A stretch of DNA of 64,000 nt from Candidatus Mailhella excrementigallinarum (GCA_944324075.1 CALUUZ010000014.1:18484-82483); one strand, 5' to 3'; shown: positions 43,117 to 52,146, counted from the first letter of the stretch. Numbers and translations: made by a program. Notes: a model not told the origin generated them from the sequence alone.

Positions 43117-44162
43117 GCGGCCCGCTCCGGTCCGCTCCGTTTCCGGCGGGAACGCCGAAGGCCGACGCGGCCCTGAACATCTTCGCCAAGCCATGGCAGA
43201 CGGCCCTCTCCGTGCTTTCGCTGATCAGGTATGCGGGAACGCGGCTGGGCGTGATCCATCTGCAGTACGAACCGTTCGGATCAAGATACGACCGTCTCGA
43301 TCCCATGCTGCTTTCCCGCTATGTGAGCGAGGAGCTGGGGCGGCCCTGCGCGCTCTTCCAGCCGGGTCACTGGCTTGATCTCAAGGCCCCGGACCCGGCC
43401 CGGCTGAACGACCGCGCCTACCGGCTGGGCATCCGCTATCAGGCCGCGTTCGAGAACAGCGGCGCGCGTCATCTGCTGCTCCTGCACAACGACGTGTTCA
43501 TCTTCCGGGACGTTCTCGGCGCGCTGCTGGACGCGGCGCAGCGGGAAGAGCGGGAACAGGGCCGCGCCCCCTTCGCCGCGGGCCGGATCGGCCAGTGCTG
43601 GAACTGTCCGGCCGGAAACGCGGCCCTCATGCGCGATCTTTTTGACCTCCCGGCCTGCGCGCCGGAACATTTCGAGGAATACCGGCCCCTGTTCGCCGGG
43701 CCGTCCGGCCCGGCGCGCCTTCAGGAGCTGTACGGCGAGGCGCGGAAACGCGGCATGTTCACGCGCCCCTACGACGCGTCCTTTTCCGTCTGCTCCTGGC
43801 CCCTGCCGGAATGCCGCGTCAATGAATGGGCCTGCCTCATCGATCTGGCGCAGACCCGCCCCCTGACCGTCCCCCTCGGCGGCGCGCTTCCGCCGGGAGC
43901 CTTCTCCCCCTGCGGAGACAGGGCGCGGGAAGGCGAGGTCACGCTGGATACGGGCGTCGCCTGGTTCCGGAGCATGTACGCGCACGGTCTGCGGGCCGCT
44001 CACCTGCCCGTGGAATCCTGCATGAAACACTGGGGCGGCACGGGCAGGAACACCGAACGCGCCTACCGGCTGGCGGAAGACAATGCCCGCATGCTGCTGG
44101 AACGGCATTTTCCGGCGTTCATCCGCTGGCTGGCCGGGCAGGGCGGCCTGCCCCCGCGCTAG
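43113..44162 (+). CDS. Unknown 349-aa protein, possibly glycosyltransferase-like
   Basis: The start (ATGA overlap with the hisF stop) means it is translated together with hisHF. I do not recognise the family with confidence. Features: no signal peptide or [21 protein letters not shown] near residue 125 looks like the D-x-D strand of GT-A glycosyltransferases or a sugar-binding Rossmann edge; a cysteine-bearing [10 protein letters not shown] follows, and late [19 protein letters not shown] and CMKHWGG. The context suggests nothing about histidine. Similar stand-alone genes of glycan modification exist beside unrelated operons. Its TAG stop is in a family I terminus. Confidence 0.7.
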   Translation: MSGPLRSAPFPAGTPKADAALNIFAKPWQTALSVLSLIRYAGTRLGVIHLQYEPFGSRYDRLDPMLLSRYVSEELGRPCALFQPGHWLDLKAPDPARLNDRAYRLGIRYQAAFENSGARHLLLLHNDVFIFRDVLGALLDAAQREEREQGRAPFAAGRIGQCWNCPAGNAALMRDLFDLPACAPEHFEEYRPLFAGPSGPARLQELYGEARKRGMFTRPYDASFSVCSWPLPECRVNEWACLIDLAQTRPLTVPLGGALPPGAFSPCGDRAREGEVTLDTGVAWFRSMYAHGLRAAHLPVESCMKHWGGTGRNTERAYRLAEDNARMLLERHFPAFIRWLAGQGGLPPR

Positions 44163-44340
44163 ACATTTTCGTTTTGAAACCGCTCCCGGAGCCAGACGGA
44201 GCGAGACTGAAGCCGCGCCGCGCCCCTTCTCCGGTGTCGCCGCAATTCACTTGCGGCGTATGGCTCCGGCGGCGTGGAACCTGCGGGCCGGAGCATGGGG
44301 CCTGGCCGGCGGATATGTTCGAGAGCAAAACGCGCCGAAA
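44160..44340. repeat. Family I element starting at the stop codon of the 349-aa gene
   Basis: The right-end terminus (TAGACATTTTCGTTTTGAAA) overlaps the TAG stop. Then come GGAGCCAGACGGAGCGAGAC, GCCGCAATTCACTTGCGGC, CCTGCGGGCCGGAGCATG and the far end ATATGTTCGAGAGCAAAACG. The element is in reverse orientation relative to the copy at 46478. Confidence 0.85.
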
Positions 44341-44351
44341 GGAAGCGATGC

Positions 44352-44387
44352 CCCGGACGGGGCGGAATTCCGCCCCGTCCGGGTTTT
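44352..44387. terminator. Perfect palindromic bidirectional terminator
   Basis: CCCGGACGGGGCGGAA is followed by its exact reverse complement, then TTTT. It lies between the convergent 349-aa gene and the TRAP permease gene. On the minus strand the T-run is lacking, so it ends plus-strand transcripts best. Confidence 0.85.
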
Positions 44388-44408
44388 GCGCGGCCTCAGG
44401 GTGAAGGG

Positions 44409-46340
44409 CTATCCCTTCATCAGCGCAGGCAGCAGCGTGGACAGGGAAGGAAAGGCGACGATGACCGCAAGGCACACGAGCAGCGCCGCGACAAAGGGAA
44501 CGGCCGCCCGGTACATCGTGCCCAGCGGAACGGCCCCCACCTCTTTCATGACGAAGAGGTTGATGCCGAACGGAGGCGTGATGGAAGCCATGTTGTCGAG
44601 AATGACGATGATCACGCCGAACCAGATCAGATCCCAGCCGAACACCTTGGCGATGGGCACGAAAATGGGCACGCAGATGAGCAGCAGCGGCATGGACGGC
44701 AGAAAGCAGCCCAGAACAAGAAAGACCAGCACAATGGCCAGCATCACGAGCATGGGCGGCAGGTTCATGGCGGCGATGGAATTGGCCAGCACCATGGGGA
44801 TGCGCGTCATGGCCATGAAGTAGCTGAGCACGATGGCCCCGCACAGCACGGTAAAGCACATGGAAATGTACTTGGCGGAATCCCTGAGCGTATGAAGAAA
44901 ATCCTTCAGGCTCAGGCGGCGCATGAGCAGGGCCAGAATCAGCGTGCCGCATGCGCCTATGCCGCCGCCTTCGGTGGCGGTGAACACCCCGCCGTAAATC
45001 CCGCCGATGACCAGGATGAAAATGAGCATGATCGGCAGGCCGGATTTCAGGGAGGCCAGTCGTTCCGGCATGGGGGAACGGGGCAGGCGCGGCGCGAGTT
45101 CCGGCCTGCGGAACACCAGCGCCCACACGGCCAGCATGAAGCAGATCATGCACACGATGCCGGGAATGATGCCCGCGATGAACAGATCGCCGATGGACTG
45201 CTGGGCAAGGACGCCGTAGATGATGAAGGTGGTGCTGGGCGGAATGAGGCAGCCGATGGTGCCGGAACAGGCCAGCGTGCCCACGGCGAGGGTATCGTCA
45301 TACCGGTATCTGCGCATTTCCGGCAGGGCGATGGCGGCCATGGCGATGGCGCCGGAAAGGGTGTCCCCCACCACGGCCCCGAACAGGGCGCAGGCCACCA
45401 CGCTGCCCATGGCCAGCCCGCCGCGCAGGTGTCCCATCCATTTGCGGGCGCAGTTGTAGATATCCTCCCCGAAGCGCGCGTAAAAGCACAGGTAGCCCAT
45501 GAGCATGAAGAACATCAGCGGCGCCCAGGCGTAACTGCCCGCCGTGGCGTACAGCGCCTTGCCCGTGGTGCCGAAGGAAGCCGGGATGCCCTTGAGCTGC
45601 CCGATGAACGCCAGCCCCGTGGCGATCAGGGCGAAGGCCACGGGAACCCCCAGAAAGAAGAGCGCAAACAGCACGGCCAGTCCGACGACGCCCACCGCCA
45701 CGCTGGACATGCCGGGAATCCTGTGCGTGGCCAGATACCACATGAGAACAATGCCGGCCACGCCAAGGGCAAGGGCCGACAGCGCGCGGGCGGCCCCGTT
45801 CAGACGCGCGGCCTCGGCCGCGCGCTCGAAAAACTGGGCCAGAAGCGCCAGAGCCAGCAGACAGAACCCGAAGCACGCGAAATAGATGAAAGGTTCCAGC
45901 GGAATCCGCAGCACCAGCGTGACGGATGAGGTTTTCGCGCCGTAGCCGTATGTCGTCCACGCGCAAAGCAGCGCAATGACCACGGACCACAGTCCCGTCA
46001 CCGCCTCAAGCAGCGCGCGGGACGGCTCGCGCAGCCGGGAGGTGAGTATGTCCATGGTCACATGGCTCTTCTGCCACTGCGTGGCCGCAATGGAGGAAAA
46101 GACCACGATCACCATGAGCAGTTCGGTCAGTTCCACGGTGCCGGGCATGGATCTGCCGAGCATGTAGCGCAGAAACACGTCCGCAAAGGTGAGCGCGACC
46201 ATGAGCATGAACACGGCCATGCCCGCCGCGCTGAGGAAGGAAGACAGCTTTTCCGCCGGGCCGAGAAAACGCGCGGCCCTGTCCAGCAGGCCGGGAAGGG
46301 CCGGTTCCGGAGAGGAGCCGGCGGCGCGGGAATTTTCCAT
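44409..46340 (-). CDS. Fused TRAP transporter permease DctQM
   Basis: 643 aa. The N-terminal part (residues about 35-195) is the four-TM small subunit DctQ, with FADVFLRYMLGRSMPGTVELTE and the conserved QWQKSHVTMDIL. The C-terminal part (about 200-640) is the large DctM subunit with twelve segments, GVPVAFALIATG, IAALPEMRRYRYD-like loops and SGTIGCLIPPSTTFIIYG. Fusion of Q and M is common. The transporter uses Na+ or H+ to import an organic anion caught by the DctP protein encoded 316 bp upstream. It is the last gene in the minus-strand block with the flavoprotein. Start 46340 has AAAGGAAAGAG. Confidence 0.93.
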   Translation of the reverse strand: MENSRAAGSSPEPALPGLLDRAARFLGPAEKLSSFLSAAGMAVFMLMVALTFADVFLRYMLGRSMPGTVELTELLMVIVVFSSIAATQWQKSHVTMDILTSRLREPSRALLEAVTGLWSVVIALLCAWTTYGYGAKTSSVTLVLRIPLEPFIYFACFGFCLLALALLAQFFERAAEAARLNGAARALSALALGVAGIVLMWYLATHRIPGMSSVAVGVVGLAVLFALFFLGVPVAFALIATGLAFIGQLKGIPASFGTTGKALYATAGSYAWAPLMFFMLMGYLCFYARFGEDIYNCARKWMGHLRGGLAMGSVVACALFGAVVGDTLSGAIAMAAIALPEMRRYRYDDTLAVGTLACSGTIGCLIPPSTTFIIYGVLAQQSIGDLFIAGIIPGIVCMICFMLAVWALVFRRPELAPRLPRSPMPERLASLKSGLPIMLIFILVIGGIYGGVFTATEGGGIGACGTLILALLMRRLSLKDFLHTLRDSAKYISMCFTVLCGAIVLSYFMAMTRIPMVLANSIAAMNLPPMLVMLAIVLVFLVLGCFLPSMPLLLICVPIFVPIAKVFGWDLIWFGVIIVILDNMASITPPFGINLFVMKEVGAVPLGTMYRAAVPFVAALLVCLAVIVAFPSLSTLLPALMKG

Positions 46341-46659
46341 ATCTCTTTCCTTTTGAAACAGGTTTTACGCCTGAAGCCGGGGCTTCACGCCGCAATTCAC
46401 TTGCGGCGGCGCGGGCCGGGGGGCCTTGCGGCGCCCCCGCCCGGCTCCGCGGAGCATTCCTGTGGCGAAATGTCCCGGAGCATTTTGCCGTTGAAAATAT
46501 CTGCCGGTCAGGACCCCATGTTCCGGTCCGCAGGTTTCACGCCGCCGCCGGAGCCATACGCCGCAAGTGAATTGCGGCGACACCGGAGAAGAGGGGGCGG
46601 CGCGGCTTCAGTCTCGCCCCGCTCGACTCCGTAAAGCATTTCACAAGCGAAATGCTCTA
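46341..46659. repeat. Two family I copies between dctP and dctQM
   Basis: A partial copy (about 46348-46474) has GCCGCAATTCACTTGCGGC and ends GCGAAATGTC. A complete copy lies at 46478-46659: left end GAGCATTTTGCCGTTGAAAA, the interior palindrome GCCGCAAGTGAATTGCGGC and the end hairpin. The CTA at 46657-46659 is the dctP stop. Transcription of the transporter must read through both hairpins unless dctQM has its own promoter. Confidence 0.88.
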
Positions 46660-47751
46660 TCTGCCGCCGCGCTGCGTGAAAATTTCCATGGAGCGGCTGT
46701 CCTTCCACGGCCTGGCGTACGTCGGCACCAGCTCGCGGATGCGCGCGGCCATGGCTTCGCCGGGATAGCCCGCCCTGCCCGTGATCTCCGCCCATTCCGC
46801 AGTCACCGGTTCGACGCGCCTGTCGATTTCGGCGTACTCCGCATCCGTCAGCACATGCAGTTCGCCGCCCATCTCGTTCAGCCACACATCAAGACTCTGA
46901 TACGGCAGCGTGTTCCAGAAGTCGGAGAACACCCTGCGCCCGTACTCGCCGGATACGCTGTCGATGACCTGCCGCAGGTCTTCGGGCATGCTGTCGTACA
47001 CGTCCTGATTCATGACCACGCAGAAGACGAAGCAGGTGGTCTGAACAGGGGTGATGTGCTTTATCACGTCGCCCAGACGGCGGGATACCAGCAGGTCATA
47101 ATCCACGGTCGCCGCGTCGATCACGCCCTGCTGCATGCTGGTGAACACGTCCGCCAGCGGCATGCTGACCACGGAAGCGCCGAGCGCGCCGACCTTCCGG
47201 GCCACCTGATAATCTCCCAGCACGTTGATTTTCCGGCCCTTGAAATCTTCCAGCGTGCGGATGGGTTCCTTGCTGCCGATGACCATGCCGATGGTCTGGG
47301 CATGGACGAACAGCACCTTCACGCCCTCGAATTCCCTTTTCACTTCGGGGAAGGAATCCTGAATCGCCAGCACGAAGGAGGTGGGGTCCTCCATGGAGAC
47401 GCCGGGGCTTACGGTGGTGAACACGCGCTCATGGAAGGGGAACTGCCCCACCGCCACGTCAAAGCTGAACTCGGCCATGTCGGCCACGCCGATTTTCACG
47501 GACTCGAAGGCTTCGGCCTCCTTGCTCAGGGCCTCGGCAAAATACGGCTCCACCCTGATGCGCCCGCCGCTGCGCTTTTCCAGTTCCGCGATCCACGGCT
47601 TGAGCGCATGGTTCCAGCGGTTGTGAATGGGGGGAATGGGCAGGTTGAGGCTCAGTACATATTCCGCGTCGGCGGCGCGGGCCGCTTCGGGGGCGGCCAT
47701 GCCGGGCAGGCAGATCAACGCGGCCAGCAGGCAGGGGATCAGCTTTCTCAT
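46657..47751 (-). CDS. TRAP transporter solute-binding protein DctP
   Basis: 364 aa with a Sec signal peptide (MRKLIPCLLAALICLPGMAA, cleavage near residue 26). The mature protein has the DctP pattern: LPIPPIHNRWNHALKPWIAELEKR, GVADMAEF, TLEDFKGRKINV, then GALGASVVSMPLADVFTSMQQGVIDAATVD (the conserved ExxxAL-like ligand loop). It binds a carboxylate or sulfonate in the periplasm. Good AAAGGAGAG site at the start. Neighbouring redox genes suggest that the ligand is the substrate of the flavoprotein. Its ligand cannot be named from sequence alone. Confidence 0.92.
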   Translation of the reverse strand: MRKLIPCLLAALICLPGMAAPEAARAADAEYVLSLNLPIPPIHNRWNHALKPWIAELEKRSGGRIRVEPYFAEALSKEAEAFESVKIGVADMAEFSFDVAVGQFPFHERVFTTVSPGVSMEDPTSFVLAIQDSFPEVKREFEGVKVLFVHAQTIGMVIGSKEPIRTLEDFKGRKINVLGDYQVARKVGALGASVVSMPLADVFTSMQQGVIDAATVDYDLLVSRRLGDVIKHITPVQTTCFVFCVVMNQDVYDSMPEDLRQVIDSVSGEYGRRVFSDFWNTLPYQSLDVWLNEMGGELHVLTDAEYAEIDRRVEPVTAEWAEITGRAGYPGEAMAARIRELVPTYARPWKDSRSMEIFTQRGGR

Positions 47752-47802
47752 GACTCTCTCCTTTGTATGTTCGCCCCGTCCGGCAGGGACGGGGCGTGTG
47801 GG

Positions 47803-49509
47803 CTACAGAAAGGTATGCAGGGGGAACCTGAAGGAAATGCACGCGCCGGGGCAGGCCAGACGGCAGCAGCCGCAGTGCCAGCACTCGTCCGGGTAGGCCA
47901 CTTCCGGCGCGCCGTCCCCGGCCTTGAGTATCAGCCCGGGACAGCTTGCCACGCACTCGCCGCAGGCCTGACAGTGCCCGCAGTGCAGGCAGCGTTCCGC
48001 TTCGGCCCGCGCCGCTTCCGGCGCAAGGCCCCCGTCCAGTTCCTCGAAGGCCAGCCATGCGCCGCGCGATGCGAGAGCCGCGGAGCGGTTCCGCGGGGCC
48101 TTCGCATGGTGGACGATATTGACGATCTCCCCGAACTCCACCTCATGCGGAACCGCCTTCGCTTCCGGCCGCTCCAGCGCAAGACGCCCTTCCTCGTCCA
48201 CCCGCACGTCAAGGGGCCGTCCGGCCTCCTCTCCGTTCAGCCATGCGTGGATGTCAAAGGCGGCGGCGCGGCCTCCGGCAATGGCGGACGCCACCAGGGA
48301 GGGGCCGCTGGCGCACTCCCCGGCCGCGAACAGGCCGGGCAGGGACGCGGCGCTGTGCAGGGTCTTCACACAGCCGCGCGGGGTTCTTTCCACACCGGGA
48401 AGGCCGCCCTCCCCTTCAAGCAGGGAAAGGTCGGGCAGCAGGCCGCTGGCGCAGATGACCACATCGGCCTCCACGCGCAGCCTGCCGCCGGGCACAAATT
48501 CGGCGCGCAGCGTTCCCGCCTCGTCAAAGGAGAAGGATGACACGGCATCCGCCGTCACGGCGCGCACGACGTTCCCTTCCCCGCATTCGACGGCAGCCGC
48601 CAGATATCCGGCGTGCAGAACAACGCCCTCATCATCCGCCTGCTCCACTTCCGCCCGCGGCACGCGCACGGCGTCCCGCGTTTCCGGACAGATCAGGCTG
48701 ACGCTCTCCGCCCCCAGACGACGCGCGGTAAAGGCGCAGTCAAAGGCCACCCCGCCGCCGCCGAGAATGACGACCCTTTTACCGGCCAGACTCCGACGCG
48801 AAAGGTTGGCTTCGCGCAAAAAGGAGACGGCGGGCAGGGCATGCCCGATGCCGGGAATGGACAGCATCCGCTCCCTGCGGCTGCCCACGGCGAGCAGGCA
48901 GGCGTCATGGCGTTCCATGATCTCCCGCAGGCTGACGTCGCGCCCCACTTCGGTATTGGTCAGCACCCTGACGCCGAGATCGAGAATGTGCCCCAGCTCC
49001 CGATCCGCCACGTCCTTGGGCAGGCGGAAATCCGGAATGGACTGGCGCGGCACGCCGCCCGCCACGGGCGCGGCCTCGAATACCGTCACCTCATGCCCGA
49101 GCAGGGCGGAGAACCAGGCGCAGCTCAAACCGGCCGGGCCGGAGCCGACCACCGCTATCCGTCTGCCGCTGGGCGGCAGGGGCGACAGCCGCTTCAGGCC
49201 CGCCGCTCCCGCGTCCGCCGCAAAACGCTCCAGCGCGCGGATGGAAATCGCCTCGTCATACTGTCCGCGGTTGCACGCTTCCTCGCAGGGGTGCGGGCAC
49301 ACGCGGCCCGTCACGCCGGGAAAGGGATTGCACGCGCGCAGCAGATACAGCGCGAGGGAAGGGTCGCCCTCCGCAACGGCGCGCTCCATCTTCTGGATGG
49401 GGTTGCCCAGGGGGCATCTGTTCTCGCAGGGCGAGGTGCGGCCCTGCCCGGCGCGTCCGTCATTGCGGACATATACTTTTCTGGTTTCCTTGCTGAAAAC
49501 GGGAGGCAT
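47803..49509 (-). CDS. GltD-like FAD/NAD(P) oxidoreductase with N- and C-terminal iron-sulfur domains
   Basis: 568 aa. The N-terminal cysteine domain (Cys28, Cys32, then CPHPCEEAC) is the Fer4_20 fold of GltD and dihydropyrimidine dehydrogenase. An FAD site VVGSGPAGLSC, a second dinucleotide site VVILGGGGVAFDC and a third CASGLLPDL region follow. At the C-terminus are two ferredoxin motifs: CLHCGHCQACGECVASCPG and CWHCGCCRLACPG. It should shuttle electrons between NAD(P)H or ferredoxin and a partner, most likely the flavoprotein encoded upstream. It starts with AAGGAG and is 51 bp before dctP, so co-transcribed. This exact arrangement is unlike plain GltD. Confidence 0.88.
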   Translation of the reverse strand: MPPVFSKETRKVYVRNDGRAGQGRTSPCENRCPLGNPIQKMERAVAEGDPSLALYLLRACNPFPGVTGRVCPHPCEEACNRGQYDEAISIRALERFAADAGAAGLKRLSPLPPSGRRIAVVGSGPAGLSCAWFSALLGHEVTVFEAAPVAGGVPRQSIPDFRLPKDVADRELGHILDLGVRVLTNTEVGRDVSLREIMERHDACLLAVGSRRERMLSIPGIGHALPAVSFLREANLSRRSLAGKRVVILGGGGVAFDCAFTARRLGAESVSLICPETRDAVRVPRAEVEQADDEGVVLHAGYLAAAVECGEGNVVRAVTADAVSSFSFDEAGTLRAEFVPGGRLRVEADVVICASGLLPDLSLLEGEGGLPGVERTPRGCVKTLHSAASLPGLFAAGECASGPSLVASAIAGGRAAAFDIHAWLNGEEAGRPLDVRVDEEGRLALERPEAKAVPHEVEFGEIVNIVHHAKAPRNRSAALASRGAWLAFEELDGGLAPEAARAEAERCLHCGHCQACGECVASCPGLILKAGDGAPEVAYPDECWHCGCCRLACPGACISFRFPLHTFL

Positions 49510-49774
49510 CTCCGGCTCCTTGCGGGTAAAAATTGAATCCTTGCAGCTCTCCGGCGGAAGGGAGCTTCACGGGGAACGCCGCTGACGCGAAGACGGGAAA
49601 GGCATCCCGGATTTGCGGAAGCAGACCCGCTCAAGAGCGCCCATGTTCCACATGGGCGAGAGCATGTGTCCACGTCCGGCTCGCTCGCGCCTCCGGCGGC
49701 TGGGGAACTGCCATCATGACTCGCGGGGGGGGGGCGATTATCGTCCCCGGCGGGATACGGGGCGGAACCCCGGT
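49510..49774. repeat. Repeat fragments and a G10 run between the two redox genes
   Basis: Read on the plus strand the gap has GCCCATGTTCCACATGGGC (about 49638-49656; also at 9745), a family II scrap GGCTCGCTCGCGCCTCCGG, and ten G at 49725-49734. It is a 265-bp intergenic stretch without a gene. The G run is far enough from both reading frames that it should not alter a protein. Confidence 0.7.
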
Positions 49775-51442
49775 TCAGCCCGCCCTGCGCCACTCGCAAC
49801 ACGGGGCGCCGTCCCTGCGGCACACGACGAGCAGCCGGTCGTCATAGGAAGGATCGGCTTCGGGGTAATCGGAACGGCGGCAGACAAAGCGGGTTTCCCT
49901 GCGCTCCAGCGACGCCATGGTGGTGAGGATGCAGGTGCGCAGCAGGTGGAAGGACTCATGCGCGCGCATCAGCTCATGCAGGTTCGCGGCCATGACCTCG
50001 CCGGTTTTCGATTCCACAAGGGCCAGTTTGGCCAGCGCGGTTTCCATGCTCCTGCCGCTGCGCACATAGCCCATGTAATAATTCATCACCTGGCGGATGG
50101 CGGCCTCGAACTTCTCCTGCCGGATGCCGTCCCGCACATGCAGGGGACGGAACACGCGCGCCTTTTCCGCTTCCAGCTCCTCCGCAAGCCCGGCTTCGTC
50201 CGCGGCGGGAGCTTCCTGTCCCGCGCAGAAGGCGGCGGCATGGCCTCCGGCGATATGCCCGCTGCAGATGGAGCCGGAAAAGTCGTGGAACATGCTCCCG
50301 CCGAACAGTCCCCTGACCGCGCGGGTTTCAAAGTTGTCCTTCAGGTACATGACTCCGTTGACGTAGATTTCCGAAAGCTCCACTTCCATGGGTCTGGCGC
50401 TGAAATCAATGCCTGCCTGTTCGCAGTAGTCGTTCCAGGTTTCCTTGTCGCCGGGCATGCTGTCATGCTGGAGGTGATGCAGAATATCCCTGTCGATATG
50501 GGTGAGATCCAGCATAAAGGGCGGGCCGTTGCCTTCCGCCTGCTCCCGCGCGGTGCCCTGCACCAGCAGGCAGCGCGGCCCGACTTCCATCATGGGATGG
50601 TATCTGGCCATGTAGCGCTCGCCCAGAGCGTTGACGGCCCTTGCGCCGCTGGACGTGATGCCGTTCATGCCGGGGCAGCCCCAGCCCTTGGGAATCAGCG
50701 TGGCTTCCTGCTCGGTGTCCAGAGTGATGATTTCCGCCCCTGCCTCATAGCCCAGCGCGATCTGGCTCCCGGTAATGAAGGGGGAAAACGCGCTGTTGAA
50801 GGCGTTGAGGGAGGAATTGACCGTCACGCGGCCCGCCAGCCTGCCCAGCGCCAGCACCACGGCCCGGGCGCGGATGACGTGAAAGCCCCCGTCCAGCACG
50901 TTGAAGCCCGCCGCGCCGATGACGCGCCCTTCCCGGACCAGCAGCCGCGTGCACTGGAAATATTCCAGAACATCCACGCCCCGCGAGCGGATCAGTCCGC
51001 CCAGACGCCGCTTGATGTATTTGCCGTTGTTGATGTGCGTCCACCAGCTCCCGGGCTGGCCGAATCCGGTGGTGCGGTAGAAGGAACCGTCCGGATTGTG
51101 CAGAAATTCGATATCCAGGCCCTTGAGCATGGCGATCATCTTCGGCATGGTTTCCAGCCACTGCGTCACCTGCGCGGGGGTGTACCCGGTCATGGGCGTG
51201 CAGTAAAAACGGATGGCTGTTTCCGCGTCGTCGCCGGGCGCGCCGGTATTCAGCACGGCCATGAAATGATCATTGCCGCCGCCGAGCGAACCGCAGCTCT
51301 CCAGCTTTCCCTTGTCCGCCAGCAGAACGCGGACGCCCCTGCCGCCCGCGGCAAGGGCCGCGCCGCAGCCGGACGCGCCCGCGCCCAGGACGAGCACATC
51401 GGTTTCGTGCGTCGTGGAACTGATATCCACGGGATATTCCAT
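49775..51442 (-). CDS. AprA/FrdA-family FAD-dependent flavoprotein
   Basis: 555 aa, no signal peptide, so cytoplasmic. The FAD Rossmann motif VLVLGAGASGCGAALAA is near residues 17-33, then GSLGGGNDHFMAVLN at 51-65 (adenylylsulfate reductase-like), GQPGSWWTHINNGKYIKRRL, RYMARYHPMMEVGPRCLLVQ, GLFGGSMFHDFSGS and SGHIAGGHAAAF, the FAD-closing loop. The C-terminal helical domain ends in a Cys/Arg-rich tail (CRRDGAPCCEWRR). It has AprA and fumarate-reductase folds but no AprB, FrdB or FMN-binding partner; the neighbouring GltD-like protein with ferredoxins may serve instead. Strong site GAGGAGG. It probably reduces (or dehydrogenates) an imported acid. Confidence 0.85.
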   Translation of the reverse strand: MEYPVDISSTTHETDVLVLGAGASGCGAALAAGGRGVRVLLADKGKLESCGSLGGGNDHFMAVLNTGAPGDDAETAIRFYCTPMTGYTPAQVTQWLETMPKMIAMLKGLDIEFLHNPDGSFYRTTGFGQPGSWWTHINNGKYIKRRLGGLIRSRGVDVLEYFQCTRLLVREGRVIGAAGFNVLDGGFHVIRARAVVLALGRLAGRVTVNSSLNAFNSAFSPFITGSQIALGYEAGAEIITLDTEQEATLIPKGWGCPGMNGITSSGARAVNALGERYMARYHPMMEVGPRCLLVQGTAREQAEGNGPPFMLDLTHIDRDILHHLQHDSMPGDKETWNDYCEQAGIDFSARPMEVELSEIYVNGVMYLKDNFETRAVRGLFGGSMFHDFSGSICSGHIAGGHAAAFCAGQEAPAADEAGLAEELEAEKARVFRPLHVRDGIRQEKFEAAIRQVMNYYMGYVRSGRSMETALAKLALVESKTGEVMAANLHELMRAHESFHLLRTCILTTMASLERRETRFVCRRSDYPEADPSYDDRLLVVCRRDGAPCCEWRRAG

Positions 51443-51649
51443 AAGAAAACCTCCTCGCTTTCTTTCCGGATCTGATATCGCTTATGGACTTTTCGCGGAG
51501 GTTCAAATAGTGCGTTTGCGTCATTTTTTGTATTTTTTTTCACGTTTCGCATGTCGTGTTCCCGCCGCGCCGCCGATTGCTTCCTCCGGCCGGGGGGCGT
51601 ATGATGAAACCCGCTGTCGAAACAGGCCAACGAACTCACGGAAGGAATC

Positions 51650-52114
51650 GTGAAAAGAATCCTGAAACAAACATGCCGCTGTCTTCTGCTGGGCGCGGCG
51701 CTGCTGTCCGCCGCTCCCGCGCCCGCGCGGGACGTTCCGCCTCCCCCCCGCCCCGCTCTTCCCGCGCCGGGTCCGTACCCCGGAGGGCCTCATCCCGTCT
51801 GGCCGCGCCCTGACAGGCCGGGCCTGCATCCCGATCCCGGCTTCCAGAGGCCGCCTGCTCCACGCCCGCCCCTGCTCTTCCCCGGCATGCGGCCCCAGCC
51901 CGGGTATCCGCCCCACCATCCGGGACGGCCCTTCCCCGACAGACCCCGGCCGGATCGGCCCATGCCGCCGCGTCCTCCCCACATGCCGGGATTCCGCCCC
52001 GATCCCGGTTTCCAGAGGCCTCCTGCCCCGCGCCCGCCCCTGCACTTCCCCGGCATGCGGCCCCAGCAGCGCCCCGGAGGGGGCGTCTATCTCTACAGAC
52101 CGCCCGAACGCTGA
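51650..52114 (+). CDS. Small secreted proline-rich repeat protein
   Basis: GTG 51650 with GGAAGGA upstream gives 154 aa. The signal peptide (CRCLLLGAALLSAAPAPA) is followed by a mature part of almost half proline. It contains two copies of PDPGFQRPPAPRPPL (residues about 63-78 and 117-132), each followed by FPGMRPQ, with Arg/His spacers. No lipobox is clear. It is the only gene on the plus strand in this block, lying between the Crp-type regulator and the flavoprotein. Function unknown; such extended peptides often span the periplasm. The repeat could expand or shrink. Confidence 0.72.
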   Translation: MKRILKQTCRCLLLGAALLSAAPAPARDVPPPPRPALPAPGPYPGGPHPVWPRPDRPGLHPDPGFQRPPAPRPPLLFPGMRPQPGYPPHHPGRPFPDRPRPDRPMPPRPPHMPGFRPDPGFQRPPAPRPPLHFPGMRPQQRPGGGVYLYRPPER

Positions 52115-52146
52115 ACGCAAGGCCGCGCGTATCGCGCTGAACACAT

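Noticed and set aside
46478..46659. Family I elements as CRISPR repeats or tRNA-like genes
   Set aside because: They are not arranged in arrays with spacers, and no acceptor/anticodon cloverleaf could be drawn. They are dispersed singly.
44274..48540. Long plus-strand open frames opposite the TRAP permease, DctP and oxidoreductase genes
   Set aside because: They are His/Gln/Gly-rich antisense shadows without recognisable domains; the minus-strand frames have full-length family matches and good ribosome sites.
49775..51442. True dissimilatory adenylylsulfate reductase (AprA)
   Set aside because: There is no aprB, and sat or qmo genes are absent; the length (555 aa) is short of AprA and the substrate-loop residues differ. 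A superfamily relative is a safer call.
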